A stretch of DNA of 64,000 bases. Origin: Balanoglossus misakiensis (lineage: Eukaryota > Hemichordata). Of the stretch, positions 44,744 to 55,154 are shown piece after piece; positions within the stretch are counted from its first letter, which is position 1, and the number at the start of each line of letters is the position of its first letter. The notes below the pieces were generated by a model that saw only the letters and a program-made list of their open reading frames with translations, was not told the DNA's origin and did no database searches. Location: contig CM082586.2 of the NCBI GenBank assembly GCA_040954595.2, positions 7,750,001 through 7,814,000 of the forward strand. Direction: 5' to 3'. Made by a program: the position numbers and the translations under genes.

Positions 44744-45599
44744 ACTAGCCACAGTGATAACAAACCAAGGTGAAGTTTGTGCGAAGAGTTGTCCACTTGC
44801 CGCCGCCAAAAGTGGTTGGCAAACATACACCAGGACTTCACTGGGAAAAACCTCACAAACATTAGGGTTAATACCTCCCAAGCTCACCCCATACCCAAGC
44901 TACCAAAAGTGTTAATGTGTATAAGCGGCATTGTTGGCAATTGCGAAAGTGCGGTCAAGAGACAATTATTACAATTTTATCATATTTGTTACCTTTCATT
45001 GTTGCGATCTATATAAATAATGGTAAACTTTCTAGTTCATGTCATTACTTCGTAATTTTGAGTAGTACACACATCACCATGGAGAGTTTGAACAAGAAAC
45101 AGATAAGCAGCCCTCAAGGCAGCTGTAGTTACAACTTTCGTCGATCGATTGACCCGTGATTGAAAGTTAATTCATTGTTCATGGCAGGGAAGGTGATCTT
45201 AAATCATCTATCAATGCTACAGACTCAACGCCAACCAGTGACACTGACAACCACATACGCCTTCCAGACAGTGTCCAGCTTAGCCCTGCGTACAGGTCTG
45301 TGTGTTCATGGTGTTACACGGCCTCCACCACAGCCCTGCAAGGCGCCATAGACAAAATTGGTGCATCGGCGGGCTGGATCTGGTTACCTTCTTCACATCA
45401 AAGCTACCTCAGAAATGAGGCGATCAATAGTTATATAAATTAATCAAATATTCTGTGATTATATTTAATGTGAAATAAATACAAACTAAACTTAAACTAA
45501 AAAAATGTTCAAGGCTTCTGACATTCAATTATGACATTTGATATTGGATACTTCCAGTAAAGTTGGTTTTATGGTAGTACCTGTCTCTGTCCTGCTTTC
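44744..45599. other. no gene recognised
   Basis: Short frames only; a 45200-45430 stretch has fairly even base composition and could be an exon remnant but shows no motif. Confidence 0.4.
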
Positions 45600-45893
45600 T
45601 TAACCCTGTGCTGTCTACAGCGCCCTCAGATGTCCCATACGGGAGAAACCACATCGTCCGTACACGTCCGATGATTCCAGAACATCGGGCGATTCAAAAA
45701 GTGTGGGATACGTAACGGTTTCTTGTGAAATACGTGTTATCTTTTTCTAATGACGTATTAAACATATGATAGGCTCCCATTTCCCGCCAAGAAAATACCA
45801 TGTGACCATTTGAACTTTTGCCCCTATCAACGATTGAAATCTCCAGGGACGCGCTGCCGACTATTTTTAGACAAATTATTCACGTCCTCTGAA

Positions 45894-45904
45894 TATATAA
45901 ATAT
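45894..45904 (+). promoter_or_regulatory. TATA box of the piggyBac transposase
   Basis: TATATAAATAT lies 30-41 bases before the ATG at 45935, implying a very short leader. Confidence 0.6.
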
Positions 45905-45934
45905 CGGGAATTGTGACAGGAAAGTTATCAGGTT

Positions 45935-47665
45935 ATGGATCCTGGAAGAGCAAATGCCGAAATTATGAGAATATTTCTCGAAGACGATGATGACGAAGAA
46001 GAATTTTTAGGGTTTGAAAATATCGAAACAGCGAGCGACATCGATGTTCGCGAGCTCGATGAAGCCCTGCGTGAAGTTTTGAATTTTGAGACGGCCGCCG
46101 ATGAATTGATACCGGAAGTACCGGACGATTTACGCAACATCCCCTGGTCATCGGACCTCGAGGGTTTTGATTTGCCTCCGTTTCTTGTTGCGGAATCTGG
46201 TCCGAACCACCGTTTAGAAGTGGGTGCGCAGCCAGTGCAGTTTTTCCAGCAGTTGATTCCCCAATACTTCATGCAACAACTTGCCGACGAGACGAACCGG
46301 TATGCTGCACAATGTCAACAAGTCGGTGGACCAGATAAGTATTGGTTTGAAACGAAGCCGGACGAAATACGGGCTTTTATTGCTGTGAATATTTTGATGG
46401 GAATTCACTCTTTGCCGGAGGTTAATGACTATTGGTCCACTGATGACAGATTGCAGGTACCAGGAATCGCCAAGATCATGCCAAAGAACAGATATAAGAA
46501 ACTATGCCAGTACTTTCATGTAAACAATAATGACCTTGATTTGCCCCGAGATGACCCCGATCGCGATCGTATGTTTAAAATCCGGCCGCTGTTAGACATC
46601 ATTCACCTGTCGTTTCCTGCTAATTATGTGCCTTTTCGAGAGCTGTCAATTGACGAGGCCATGGTCAGATTCAAAGGACACAGCTACATGATACAATACA
46701 TGCCGGCAAAACCAGTCAAGTGGGGATTCAAGCTGTGGATGATTGCCTGCCCCCGTACCGGCTACTGCCTCAACCTTGCCCCATATACGGGAAAGAAGGA
46801 CGGACAGGTTGCACAGAAAGGGCTGGGATATTCCGTGGTGTGGAATCTTTCCCGCATGTACCATAACATGGGACATATTTTATTCTTTGACAACTTTTTT
46901 AGTTCAGCCAGACTGGCTTTGGATTTACTCGGGGAGGGGACACTTTGCTGTGGCACTATTCGGCCGAACAGAGTGGGTTTCCCCTCGGACCTCCGCAACG
47001 TCAAGCTGGGCTTGAACCAGTCGGCAGTTCGCCAGTTTGGGAAGTTGGTTGCGACGTCATGGGTTGACAAGCGCACGGTGAATACTCTGTCAACATCATC
47101 ACAACCAGAGTCAACCACTGTGAGGCGGAGAGCTGGAGAAATTTCCTGCCCGAAGAGTGTCATCCAGTACAACCGGTTCATGGGAGGAGTGGATTTGTCT
47201 GATCAACTGGCAACTTATTATCCACTCGGCGGCAAGCATTACAAATACTGGAAATATCTATTCTGGTCCATCATGAATAGAGCTATTTGTAATGCTTGGA
47301 TCATGTATAAAGTTGCTAATACACCATCCCCAAAGCAACGATACAGGCAAAAAGATTTCCGCCTTGACCTTGCAACGCAGTTGGTAGCAGGATTCAGTGG
47401 CAGGAAACGACCTGGTCCTCCGGCTGTTCCGGTTCTTCTGCCAGCATCAATCTCCGCGGAAAACCTACCAAGCCATGACCTGGTGCGGCTGGAGAATGCC
47501 AGAGGCAAGAAGAACTGTGTGCTATGTGCTCAACTGGGAAAGAGAGCAAAGTCTGGAAGAGGAATACAGACATCGTGGATGTGTGCCAAGTGTAAGGTGG
47601 CTCTGTGTAAAGTTAACTGCTTCATCAGGTACCACGCCGTTCAGCTGACTGGCACCGGACATTAA
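45935..47665 (+). CDS. piggyBac transposase, intact
   Basis: 576 residues, close to the usual 560-620. The N-terminus is highly acidic (DDDDEEEF around residue 20). The DDE_Tnp_1_7 domain spans about 95-470, with catalytic Asp240 (LSIDEAMVRFKG), Asp319 (ILFFDNFFSS) and Asp420 plus Asp423 (FMGGVDLSDQLA). The C-terminal cysteine-rich domain has Cys528, 531, 550, 553, 558, 562 and His567, the zinc-binding set that recognises the element ends. The ATG at 45935 is the first after the TATA box. Family role: TTAA-specific cut-and-paste transposition with precise excision. No stop, frameshift or missing catalytic residue. Confidence 0.95.
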   Translation: MDPGRANAEIMRIFLEDDDDEEEFLGFENIETASDIDVRELDEALREVLNFETAADELIPEVPDDLRNIPWSSDLEGFDLPPFLVAESGPNHRLEVGAQPVQFFQQLIPQYFMQQLADETNRYAAQCQQVGGPDKYWFETKPDEIRAFIAVNILMGIHSLPEVNDYWSTDDRLQVPGIAKIMPKNRYKKLCQYFHVNNNDLDLPRDDPDRDRMFKIRPLLDIIHLSFPANYVPFRELSIDEAMVRFKGHSYMIQYMPAKPVKWGFKLWMIACPRTGYCLNLAPYTGKKDGQVAQKGLGYSVVWNLSRMYHNMGHILFFDNFFSSARLALDLLGEGTLCCGTIRPNRVGFPSDLRNVKLGLNQSAVRQFGKLVATSWVDKRTVNTLSTSSQPESTTVRRRAGEISCPKSVIQYNRFMGGVDLSDQLATYYPLGGKHYKYWKYLFWSIMNRAICNAWIMYKVANTPSPKQRYRQKDFRLDLATQLVAGFSGRKRPGPPAVPVLLPASISAENLPSHDLVRLENARGKKNCVLCAQLGKRAKSGRGIQTSWMCAKCKVALCKVNCFIRYHAVQLTGTGH

Positions 47666-47955
47666 TGCCAGTGACTGTGTGTCGACAGTAAAGTGTAAAG
47701 GAACTAACGGATTGTAAATTTAGGAAAACCAGACTGTATATACGTTTTTATAATTATGTTTTATTCGAAGTTGTTGAAACTGAAAAGTGTTTAAAATTCG
47801 CCCCCAACAGTATTCTAACATGTTCATACAGGTAAAGTGTAATTGAATTTATTTGCTTTCATTTTCATTTTAGCATCATTTGAAAGCATATTTTTTTAGC
47901 TTTCATATAAATATTTGTTGCTGTAGTCAATTTTTAGCTCTTTTTTGGTTATTTG

Positions 47956-47961
47956 AATAAA
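47956..47961 (+). terminator. polyadenylation signal of the piggyBac transposase
   Basis: AATAAA 290 bp after the stop codon, inside the element's 3' end. Confidence 0.6.
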
Positions 47962-48117
47962 AGAAATCACTGTCAGTCATTGAATAATATTTTCTGAATA
48001 GAGTGGAAAGTTCTGGTCTCCACTGTGCATTGTTATGCAAATGAGCTGGGCTGCATAGGGTTAAGTGCTAATTAAACGTCATTAACAAGCAAAATCCCAT
48101 CATCCTTCGCCATACAC

Positions 48118-48327
48118 TTTCCAGTAGCCATGGAGGAAGTGTATTAACTGTAGTGTGCAATTTGTCCCGGAAAAAAAAAACACTACAAAGAAAATCTGTG
48201 GATGCAAAATTGCCCCACTCCAGCAAATCAGGCACAGAGGTATTGAACATGAGTTTGACGTGAGCCTGACACCAGGAAAGCCACGCTACTTGTGCTTGTC
48301 TTGTGCAAGGACAACTGAACATCAATA
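48118..48327 (+). other. short zinc-ribbon-like frame, unknown
   Basis: A frame reading KICGCKIAPLQQIRHRGIEH then KPRYLCLSCARTTEHQ and a stop, with C-x-C and C-x-x-C pairs. Too short to assign. It sits between the piggyBac and the endonuclease and may be a leftover exon of another transposon. Confidence 0.25.
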
Positions 48328-48695
48328 ATTATACAAAACTTGTAGGATCTATGTTCCAGGGCTGCAAGATTTTTTCTAGTGGAATGATTTCATGTGTCAC
48401 AGCCTATTTTTTTTGAAAATTAAAATGACATGTGCTTTCAAACTGACCCATCAGCAGAAGTACTTGGCAAGAGACTTTTATATTTTAACATTATTTATTA
48501 TTGGGACAGTCTGTCTTTTCACTGGTAGTAAAATTGTGCATTTTTTCTTAATTTTTACTTCCCTTTATTACTTATATTAGCAGGCGATCTTAAGGTAAGG
48601 TCCTATTGGATACAACATGTTATTTTTTTATGTTTGGCGGACCAACCTCAATTCTGTTATCATTAGCAATGGACCCCAACATGCCAGAGAAGTAA

Positions 48696-49082
48696 CGCAC
48701 CAACCTTAACATAAATTCATTCTTGGCCAGCAACGGGGAGTGTCAGATATGGTGTGGTTCCTTGAAAACAGGGGGAAAATATGGTGTCATAAATGTAAAA
48801 CTGTTGAGCACTTCTTCGTGGAAATGTATTGCGGTCCATCGTTTATCTTACATGGTGGACCACAATACCACAGTGGTTGTCAAAACTCTGGATGTTTCAC
48901 ATTTATGCCATAATTCCCTCTGTATCAAGCCAGAACACCTTTCACTGGAACTACACCATATCAATAACAACAGACAGTACTGTAAGGCAAAAACTCAGTG
49001 TGTAGGCTTGACCTTTCACTATCATGAAATTGTGGGTCTCATTGAAAGATATCCAATCAGTATTCTTAAAAAATCCACTTGA
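48696..49082 (+). CDS. I-PpoI-like His-Me finger (His-Cys box) endonuclease
   Basis: The frame is open from 48696 (after TAA) to 49082 with no ATG at the start, so it is either an exon or 5' truncated. Counting from TTG 48723: CQIWCGSLKTGGKYGVI (Cys7, Cys11), AVHRLSY (His39), VSHLCHNSLCIKPEHL (His60, Cys62, Cys67, His72), then Asn81 and Cys87. The spacing is that of I-PpoI, where the equivalents are catalytic His98, Mg-binding Asn119 and the zinc ligands Cys41, Cys100, Cys105, His110 and Cys125. All core residues are present. Known role of the family: sequence-specific DNA cleavage by mobile introns and transposons. The second zinc site is only partly kept. Host element unknown. Confidence 0.82.
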   Translation, partial: RTNLNINSFLASNGECQIWCGSLKTGGKYGVINVKLLSTSSWKCIAVHRLSYMVDHNTTVVVKTLDVSHLCHNSLCIKPEHLSLELHHINNNRQYCKAKTQCVGLTFHYHEIVGLIERYPISILKKST

Positions 49083-49328
49083 AGGTCACATATGTAATGG
49101 CCGTCATAAGAATGTTCCTTCAATTTTGACACCACTGTTACTTGTAAAATTTGTAAAGAAAGTCAGCCCGAAGGGTGGAGTTTTGATGGAGAGTTCGAAT
49201 TCTTTGCCAGAGATGAGAATTTTAGAGACTTTTAGGTTGAAAAAGGAACTTCTTCCAAATGATGTAATTTGTGGTTCCTGTTTACAGACTAGTATACAGT
49301 ATAATCACTCCTGCACTTCCAAAACGTG
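49083..49328 (+). pseudogene. broken C-terminal zinc region downstream of the His-Me endonuclease
   Basis: One frame reads TVTCKICKESQPEGWSFDGE and FEFFARDENFRDF; another ends ELLPNDVICGSCLQTSIQYN. The C-x-x-C pairs and the proximity suggest a zinc ribbon of the same gene, separated by frameshifts. Confidence 0.35.
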
Positions 49329-49596
49329 AAAATAATGACAATTCTCAGTCAGTTTTCATTCAATGTGCTGCACCTGCACTTGAAGAAAGTGATCACATTA
49401 TACAGAGTGAAGGGTTTATATTTTAACATCAAATAAACAAATGTATACACATCTCTAAGATGAAATAGCTGAAAAGAATCCTAGTGTGGACTAATACGTA
49501 TGTGATGAATATCTAAACCCTCAATTGTTAGATTTTGTTCAAAAGCTGATAAACAAGAAGACCGTTTTAAAAAGATAATCAAATTCTGAACACCAA

Positions 49597-49842
49597 TTGG
49601 CATGTAAAATGGCTGAAGATAGTACTTCCCGACAGTTACTGGGACTATCCTCTGGACGTGCGCCGGAAGTACCTGTGGAAGTGGTGGGAGGCATCGAGGT
49701 ATATTATCCAAAGACCCTCCTACGAGAGACGGGGTGGAAGATTGCAGTTGGTTTACACCCCCGGAAGGCAAAAAGCCTGAAGAGAGATATACTGGACCAG
49801 ATCCGGGACCTGGTGAACCATATTTATTGTAAAGGGCATTGA
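49597..49842 (+). pseudogene. TatD-like hydrolase fragment
   Basis: The frame includes VPVEVVGGIEVYYPKTLLRE and GWKIAVGLHPRKAKSLKRDI, the same VGxHP block as at 13480, then ends after RDLVNHIYCKGH. N-terminal HxH and the later GEIGLD motif are absent. Confidence 0.55.
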
Positions 49843-49883
49843 GATAATTTATTATGTAATGCACTATACAAGAAATAAAGATT

Positions 49884-50222
49884 ATGATTATCTACTTAAA
49901 TACAGTGATAGACGGAACTAACAATAATCTATACAGCTACAGGGTAGCACTTTTACATGCAGAAATGCAGAGGTTTCTCCAAAAAGGACAAACACCAGTG
50001 GGTGCATCTCGACTTCAGTCTAGTATGCCTTGTATTTTAAAGGATATCAATGAGACAGTTAGCAAGGTATCTTCAGCCAACCGAACTGTCATGCTAGATT
50101 CAGCCACGGAGAGTAAAAGTGTGGCAGGCTCAGGAAATCATTTAAGTCCACCTAGAGGTACAAACAACTGTTACTTCAAAGATATTTCGCTAGCTGTTCC
50201 TACAAATACAGCACAACGCTAA
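49884..50222 (+). other. 112-codon frame, unknown
   Basis: Open frame with a Ser/Thr/Asn-rich middle (ESKSVAGSGNHLSPPRG) lying just before the YqaJ-like piece. No motif; may be chance or an exon of the same remnant. Confidence 0.2.
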
Positions 50223-50298
50223 CAACCTGATCATCTTCAACTGCAAGCCAGGAATATGATGGTGTTTTATTGAAGCTATAGAATATCCTATTTCAGTT

Positions 50299-50502
50299 AT
50301 GGTTGCAAGCATGAGGCAAAAGCCAGAGCAGAGTACTAGAGGATTATGTCTGCCAGGCACGATAATTTTGTACTCTGAGAGCGACCACAGATTGAACCCT
50401 AAATGGCCATTCATGGGTGCAATTCCTGATGCAGTAAATTGTGACTGTTGTGGTTTTGGTGCATGTGAGATAAATTTAGGTATGAAAACAGCTTTACTGT
50501 GA
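50299..50502 (+). pseudogene. YqaJ-like recombinase/exonuclease fragment
   Basis: Reads ESDHRLNPKWPFMGAIPDAV then NCDCCGFGACEIN, matching the conserved P-x-x-G-A-S-P-D-G-x-x-x-C-x-C-C-G-x-G-x-x-E-I-K core, with Ser-Pro-Asp-Gly changed to Ile-Pro-Asp-Ala. YqaJ domains are carried by several eukaryotic transposons. Short and diverged. Confidence 0.55.
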
Positions 50503-50812
50503 ACTATAACTTTACAGAATGGATAACAAAGCAAGAATGTAATTGGCTTTTAAAATTATATCACGTCAGTTAGAAAAGAGTCTGCAATTTTATTTTTAGT
50601 GTGTGAGCTGCTAGTTTTGCAGTTGTCATCTGCTACTTTCAGAAAGCACAACAAAATGCCAAAGGTTGTGATTCACAGTATTTTTGCAGTGGGTATAATG
50701 CACTACGACCATCTTTTGACCAAGGCTGGTGTCTACCCTTGCTTCGTGAAAAGAACAACCCTCACTATCCTCATGCCATATTAGGCCACAATTTTCTTTC
50801 GACAAGGCAAAT

Positions 50813-50935
50813 TTTGAGCGGTAGAATGTTCAAAAGGTCACGTCCGGTCAAACAGGCTTCTAATGCTACATGTACCGGTATATATATCCATCGGACGAAT
50901 CGGGATTGTAACATAAATTCGGTTATAAATATAGT
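50813..50935. repeat. dispersed repeat, copy 1
   Basis: TTTTGAGCGGTAGAATGTTC ... CGGACGAATCGGGATTGT; matches 53954-54035 with about 85% identity by eye and an internal indel. Unknown family. Confidence 0.65.
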
Positions 50936-51240
50936 TTTGTTTGCACGACATTCAAGTTGAATTTCACGTTTCACTTATTGCTGACACGATTGATCAAAAC
51001 AGCTTGCAAAGTTGTTGAACATTACAAACAACAGAATTTTCCAGCCCAACATAACAATAGTCATAGTATACAGCAATGCAGTTCACACAAACTGCAGAGA
51101 ATTAGAAGCAAGAGTATCATCAATTTGTCACAGTAGGTTACAAAATATTCAGACAAAATTAAATTGCATTATCGTTACTCACAAAAAATAGCTTGCTGTT
51201 CAAATTGTGCTCGATACAGCGAGCCTCTTTTGTGAATTAA

Positions 51241-51350
51241 GACACTATTTCAATCTATGATGACATTGGAATTGATAAACTTGAGTGCTGTGGCCATGTT
51301 CAAAAGCGCACGGGTCGTCAGTTGATGGATGTGGTATCTAGAAACAATCT
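51241..51350 (+). pseudogene. Mutator-type (PF20700-like) transposase fragment
   Basis: The frame SIYDDIGIDKLECCGHVQKR then TGRQLMDVVSRN resembles the motif I-x-K-x-E-C-x-G-H-x-Q-K-R-x-G-x-x-L of Mutator-like proteins in invertebrates. It ends in an Ala-rich tail and a stop at 51421. Confidence 0.5.
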
Positions 51351-51599
51351 TATTTGCCAAGGTGTAGCCGCAAGAGATGCAGCCCTAACTGCCGATGCAG
51401 CCCCAACAGCAGATGCATTTTAGGGAACAGTGAAACTTTTTTTACGACATGCTAAAATTTTATTTTAACGGCGGCGGAAGTTGAAGTATCCCACCATGCC
51501 ACAGCAAAGTTTACCTCCAAAACTGGTGGCGTCTCCGAGACCATGCCCGAAGAGTACATCGTTGTTACACTATAAATAATAATTTCAGAAACCCATACT

Positions 51600-52130
51600 C
51601 TGATTTGCAAAGGTGCAGCCGCAACAGTCGATACAACAGACACAGCCCCAACAGTCGATACAACTGACCAGCCCCAACCGCCAACACAGCCGATGCAGTC
51701 CCTACAGCAGATGCAGCCCGACCATCAATTTGTACATGCAGGATACCCCCCATTCCAGTCGGTTATACAGTTCCTGCGCAACAAATACCAAAGCAAGTCA
51801 TAGACGAAGAGCTCTGCGTAGCATCGTCGATGGGCAATTTCGCAAAATGATTGGTGGTATACCTTATGTACAAGCCCGATGAAAGAGTGGACCGAACGGT
51901 AACAGAGAAGTCTGGCAAAAGCTGCCACTGAGCCCCCGGAGGGCAACAGGAAGCAGTTTGTAAACACTACCCTACACACGTGCCGGAACTGGAACGTAAT
52001 AGTGCGTGGAAAAGATGTGTCATAGATATTGACAAAGCCCTTAGAAAATAGAATTAATTTAGCTTTAGAAATTTTGTTTGTAACTTTTTTTGTAAATAAT
52101 TGTCTTCTCAATTTTCATTAAATAAAGTCG
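51600..52130 (+). other. decayed Gln/Pro-rich terminal exon with poly(A) signal
   Basis: CCAACAG-type codons give Gln/Pro/Met-rich frames (51610-51720). A later frame reads PVGYTVPAQQIPKQVIDEEL, a stop, then YKPDERVDRTVTEKSGK, another stop, and HVPELERNSAWKRCVIDI to TAG at about 52050. AATAAA follows in TTAAATAAAG near 52120. It looks like the end of an old gene; no family recognised. Confidence 0.35.
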
Positions 52131-52272
52131 AACGAATATTATTTTTATTTCTGCGTTTTTATTATGAACTTATGAAATGTTTGCATGAAGGATGAAAGAT
52201 AGAGTCTGACTTATAAATTGTTTCTGAGAAAACATGGCCTGGATAGATTTTTTTTTTTACATTTTTTTAGAT

Positions 52273-52528
52273 TTCCTATGGAAAACTGATCCGTGGAGTC
52301 AGAGTGAAACACACAGCTGGCCAACAAGATGTCTGTGAAGTTTTGCAAATGCTGCCCTGTTCACCGCAAAGATCCGACAATTTCAACTGTAGTGTTGTAA
52401 AATTATCTGATTCTGTTATATTTATTCCTTTGGAGAAAATTATTTTGAGAAGAGAATGTATTCAACATCGTTGTGAATACACAACTTGCAGATTGGTGGG
52501 AGGAAAATACAAATATGAGCCTTTGTAA
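52273..52528 (+). other. exon-like frame with acceptor, unknown
   Basis: After TTTTTTTAG the frame reads ISYGKLIRGVRVKHTAGQQD, SVVKLSDSVIFIPLEKIILR and HRCEYTTCRLVGG to a stop. This is the style of C-terminal exons of DDE/KDZ-like genes, but I cannot assign it. Confidence 0.3.
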
Positions 52529-55154
52529 AAATATGTAACGTAAATAAATTTTTCGTCTCAGAATATTTACTTAAAAATCATCTTACTTCATAATAAGATG
52601 ATTTCCACCATAGTTTTCTCGTGTAAATCACTGTCTCAAACTGAACTTATATTGTATAGCAGAAACAGCTACAGTGTATTTGCAAAGTGTCTGCAAGTTT
52701 ATGAGGCAGTTTACATGTTGATACGTTGCTAATTTTGGCATGAATTACACTCCATAAATGACTGATCTTGTACGCCGAAATAATGCTGAGATGATGGTTA
52801 CTTATGAATGGGTACCTAACTATGTTGTCTGGGTAATTTGATATGTAAAAGTATAGTTTCTGACCCCCCTTCCCCCCTGTTAATAGGTCTAAATCCCCCC
52901 GCCCCTTACATAGTTTTTGTAATTTCTGCCTCATGCTGATTTTTTTTGAATGGGTGACAAAATAGTGAAGTGTAGAGGCATTATTTATATTCTTGTATCA
53001 CAAAACGAAAGCAATGGCTCAGCCCTGTACTGAGCTGCATGTTCATCACACACAGTACATGTAGGGTATTTTGAATGGGTGTCGTCTCATTTTGTTTACT
53101 AATGGCCTCAACCTATATAATCAGATAGTCCAAAATATTTTCTGGAATGGAATTTCAATCTGTTCATGGAAAATAGCGCACTAAGCTGTCCATTGAAAGT
53201 CTTTTCCCACATTGTGGCGGATCAGTGAACGCAAACGGTCCATGCACGTAGATTAGAAGTACCATGCGCGCGCATCATAAACGGCAATCATACACTTATA
53301 CATCAGAATATCGGAATTTTACCAAGACAGCAGATGAAAATGTGACCGAAGATCATGTACTGATCTGACGAAGTCAGATCCCGTGAGGAGTACGGTGCCC
53401 AGAGTACTAGATCTTCGAAGTAAAAAACGGTATTATTTCAAAACTCAAATGTGACTATGACCTCCATTCCAGTCAACCTATAGTACACTAACTAACTATG
53501 GCTGCCATCACAATATATTCTCCGCGAGTTTCCATTTAGAGTAGATGATACGCCTTTCTCTGATTTATGGTGTGATCGTTTTCATCAAGAATGACACAAA
53601 CAACTCCGGGACAGTGCAACAGCTTCTGATGTGGCGGCTTTGGTCGGGTTTCCTTGGGGATAACGATCGACACTGTCTTCGCCTGCATGCCGCTGTAGCT
53701 TTAGACGCGATGCACAATTTAGGATCCCGCGTTTGGAATCGATACACTATCGAATAGTTTATCACTCCGCTACGTTGGACAGCGTAACATTCTGCTTATT
53801 TTTATTGCGATATAATGAGATGGACTGTAAAATTAAGCTTAAACGAGTGCAATAATCTTATTCTTGCGTAAAAAGTACTGAAATCCCCCAATCAAATACC
53901 CTAAATTATGGAGGATTATTTTATTTGCATGCGGAAGTATATTTTGCTGGCTAATTTTGAGCGGTCGAATGTTCGAAAGGTCACGTCCGGTCAAGAAGGC
54001 TTCTATATAGTATATCGGACGAATCGGGATTGTGACATAACTTCGTCAGCCCAACGTAGTATCCCACCCACTCCCAGCCTTAATATATTGATTAGCATTT
54101 AGGAGAGAGAAAATATATGTTGAGGGGTAAAATGCTTACAATTCAGGCCAACATTTGAAAATTCCAGTAGATTGGAGGACGCTGTATGGCGTGGCATGTA
54201 ATAATAGAGGGCGCACTACTACCAAAATCAGTTTTGGCATGGTGAGAGGATAACGCAACGAATACGTGAAAATCACATATCCATTTGTATGGTACGACTA
54301 AACTTGGGGATAAATCGCTTGCACGGACATTGCATTACATCCGAAGCCAAATTATTTTTCTCAGTTACGCCTAAAACGTTACTCTTTGGTTCGTCATTGC
54401 TTCGCCCTTTCCCGAATTGGCCCTCGCCTTGATCTTGAACGATACAATTTTCAACGAATGTTATATTTCGAACGCCGAATAAGCGTTTTAAGAAGACATT
54501 ATCATGTACTATAATGGCTTGTGTACAAATGCTGAACATGTGGGAAGTCTTTGCCACCGGCCTAATCACGTGAACTTGCCCGTATCGCCACCTGTGTGAC
54601 GTAGACCAAACATGAAAGGGCAAAAATCAGAAATTACGCCATTTGTCATAAATGGTTCACTGTTTTTTCATAACAGACCAACACCATGGTGCAATCGTTC
54701 ATTTGTGCACGTAGAACAATCCGTTCTTGGAATCAATGACTTAAATCCCATTTTAGATCTGACGTGATGTCATGGGTTAGTTTTACTCTCGTTCGAGCAC
54801 AATTACTGAAAGGGTGTGGTTCAGTTCTCGTGTAGTTCATGAAAATCTTACCAGAATTCCGGGATTAACTCATTTGAACACGTCGGTGACCCCACTGGCC
54901 ACAAAACCCCGGATTTTAAGCGTCGATGATCTGACCTACCCAACCGTGGAGGAAGGAACGCACCAGCTGAAATGATATTCGCCCACGTACACAACGACAC
55001 ATGACCTATTTTGCATCGTATTGAGCCTGGCTGTATTTGTCAATGTCTGTCGCGCGTTTATTAGGACCATGGAAGTACTCGATACCTCCATGTTAGGACT
55101 CGTCGAAGAAGTTCGCTAGGAAAACACCGACTAGCAGGACTCACGGTTGGAATT
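52529..55154. other. intergenic stretch, no gene recognised
   Basis: Contains the second copy of the dispersed repeat (53954-54035) and an unassigned 116-codon minus frame (54273-54623). The last few hundred bases are the upstream region of the ZSWIM-like gene; no clear TATA box. Confidence 0.45.
53954..54035. repeat. dispersed repeat, copy 2
   Basis: Partner of 50813-50935: TTTTGAGCGGTCGAATGTTC, GGTCACGTCCGGTCAA and CGGACGAATCGGGATTGT. Confidence 0.65.

Larger units (their letters stand above)
45600..48064 (+). mobile_element. complete piggyBac element with TTAA target duplication
   Basis: TTAA at 45600-45603 and 48061-48064. The element (45604-48060, 2,457 bp) starts CCCTGTGCTG and ends so that its complement starts CCCTATGCAG: 8 of 10 matches in the short terminal inverted repeat, with CCCT next to TTAA as in piggyBac. 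It carries a single intronless transposase, a TATA box and a polyadenylation signal. No internal damage is visible, so it looks young and possibly still mobile. Confidence 0.93.

Noticed and set aside
46762-47181. Minus-strand 139-codon frame in the piggyBac
   Set aside because: Antisense shadow of an intact transposase.
55023-55110. CATGGA...TCCATG as a long palindrome upstream of the ZSWIM-like gene
   Set aside because: Only the outer six bases pair; the interior does not.
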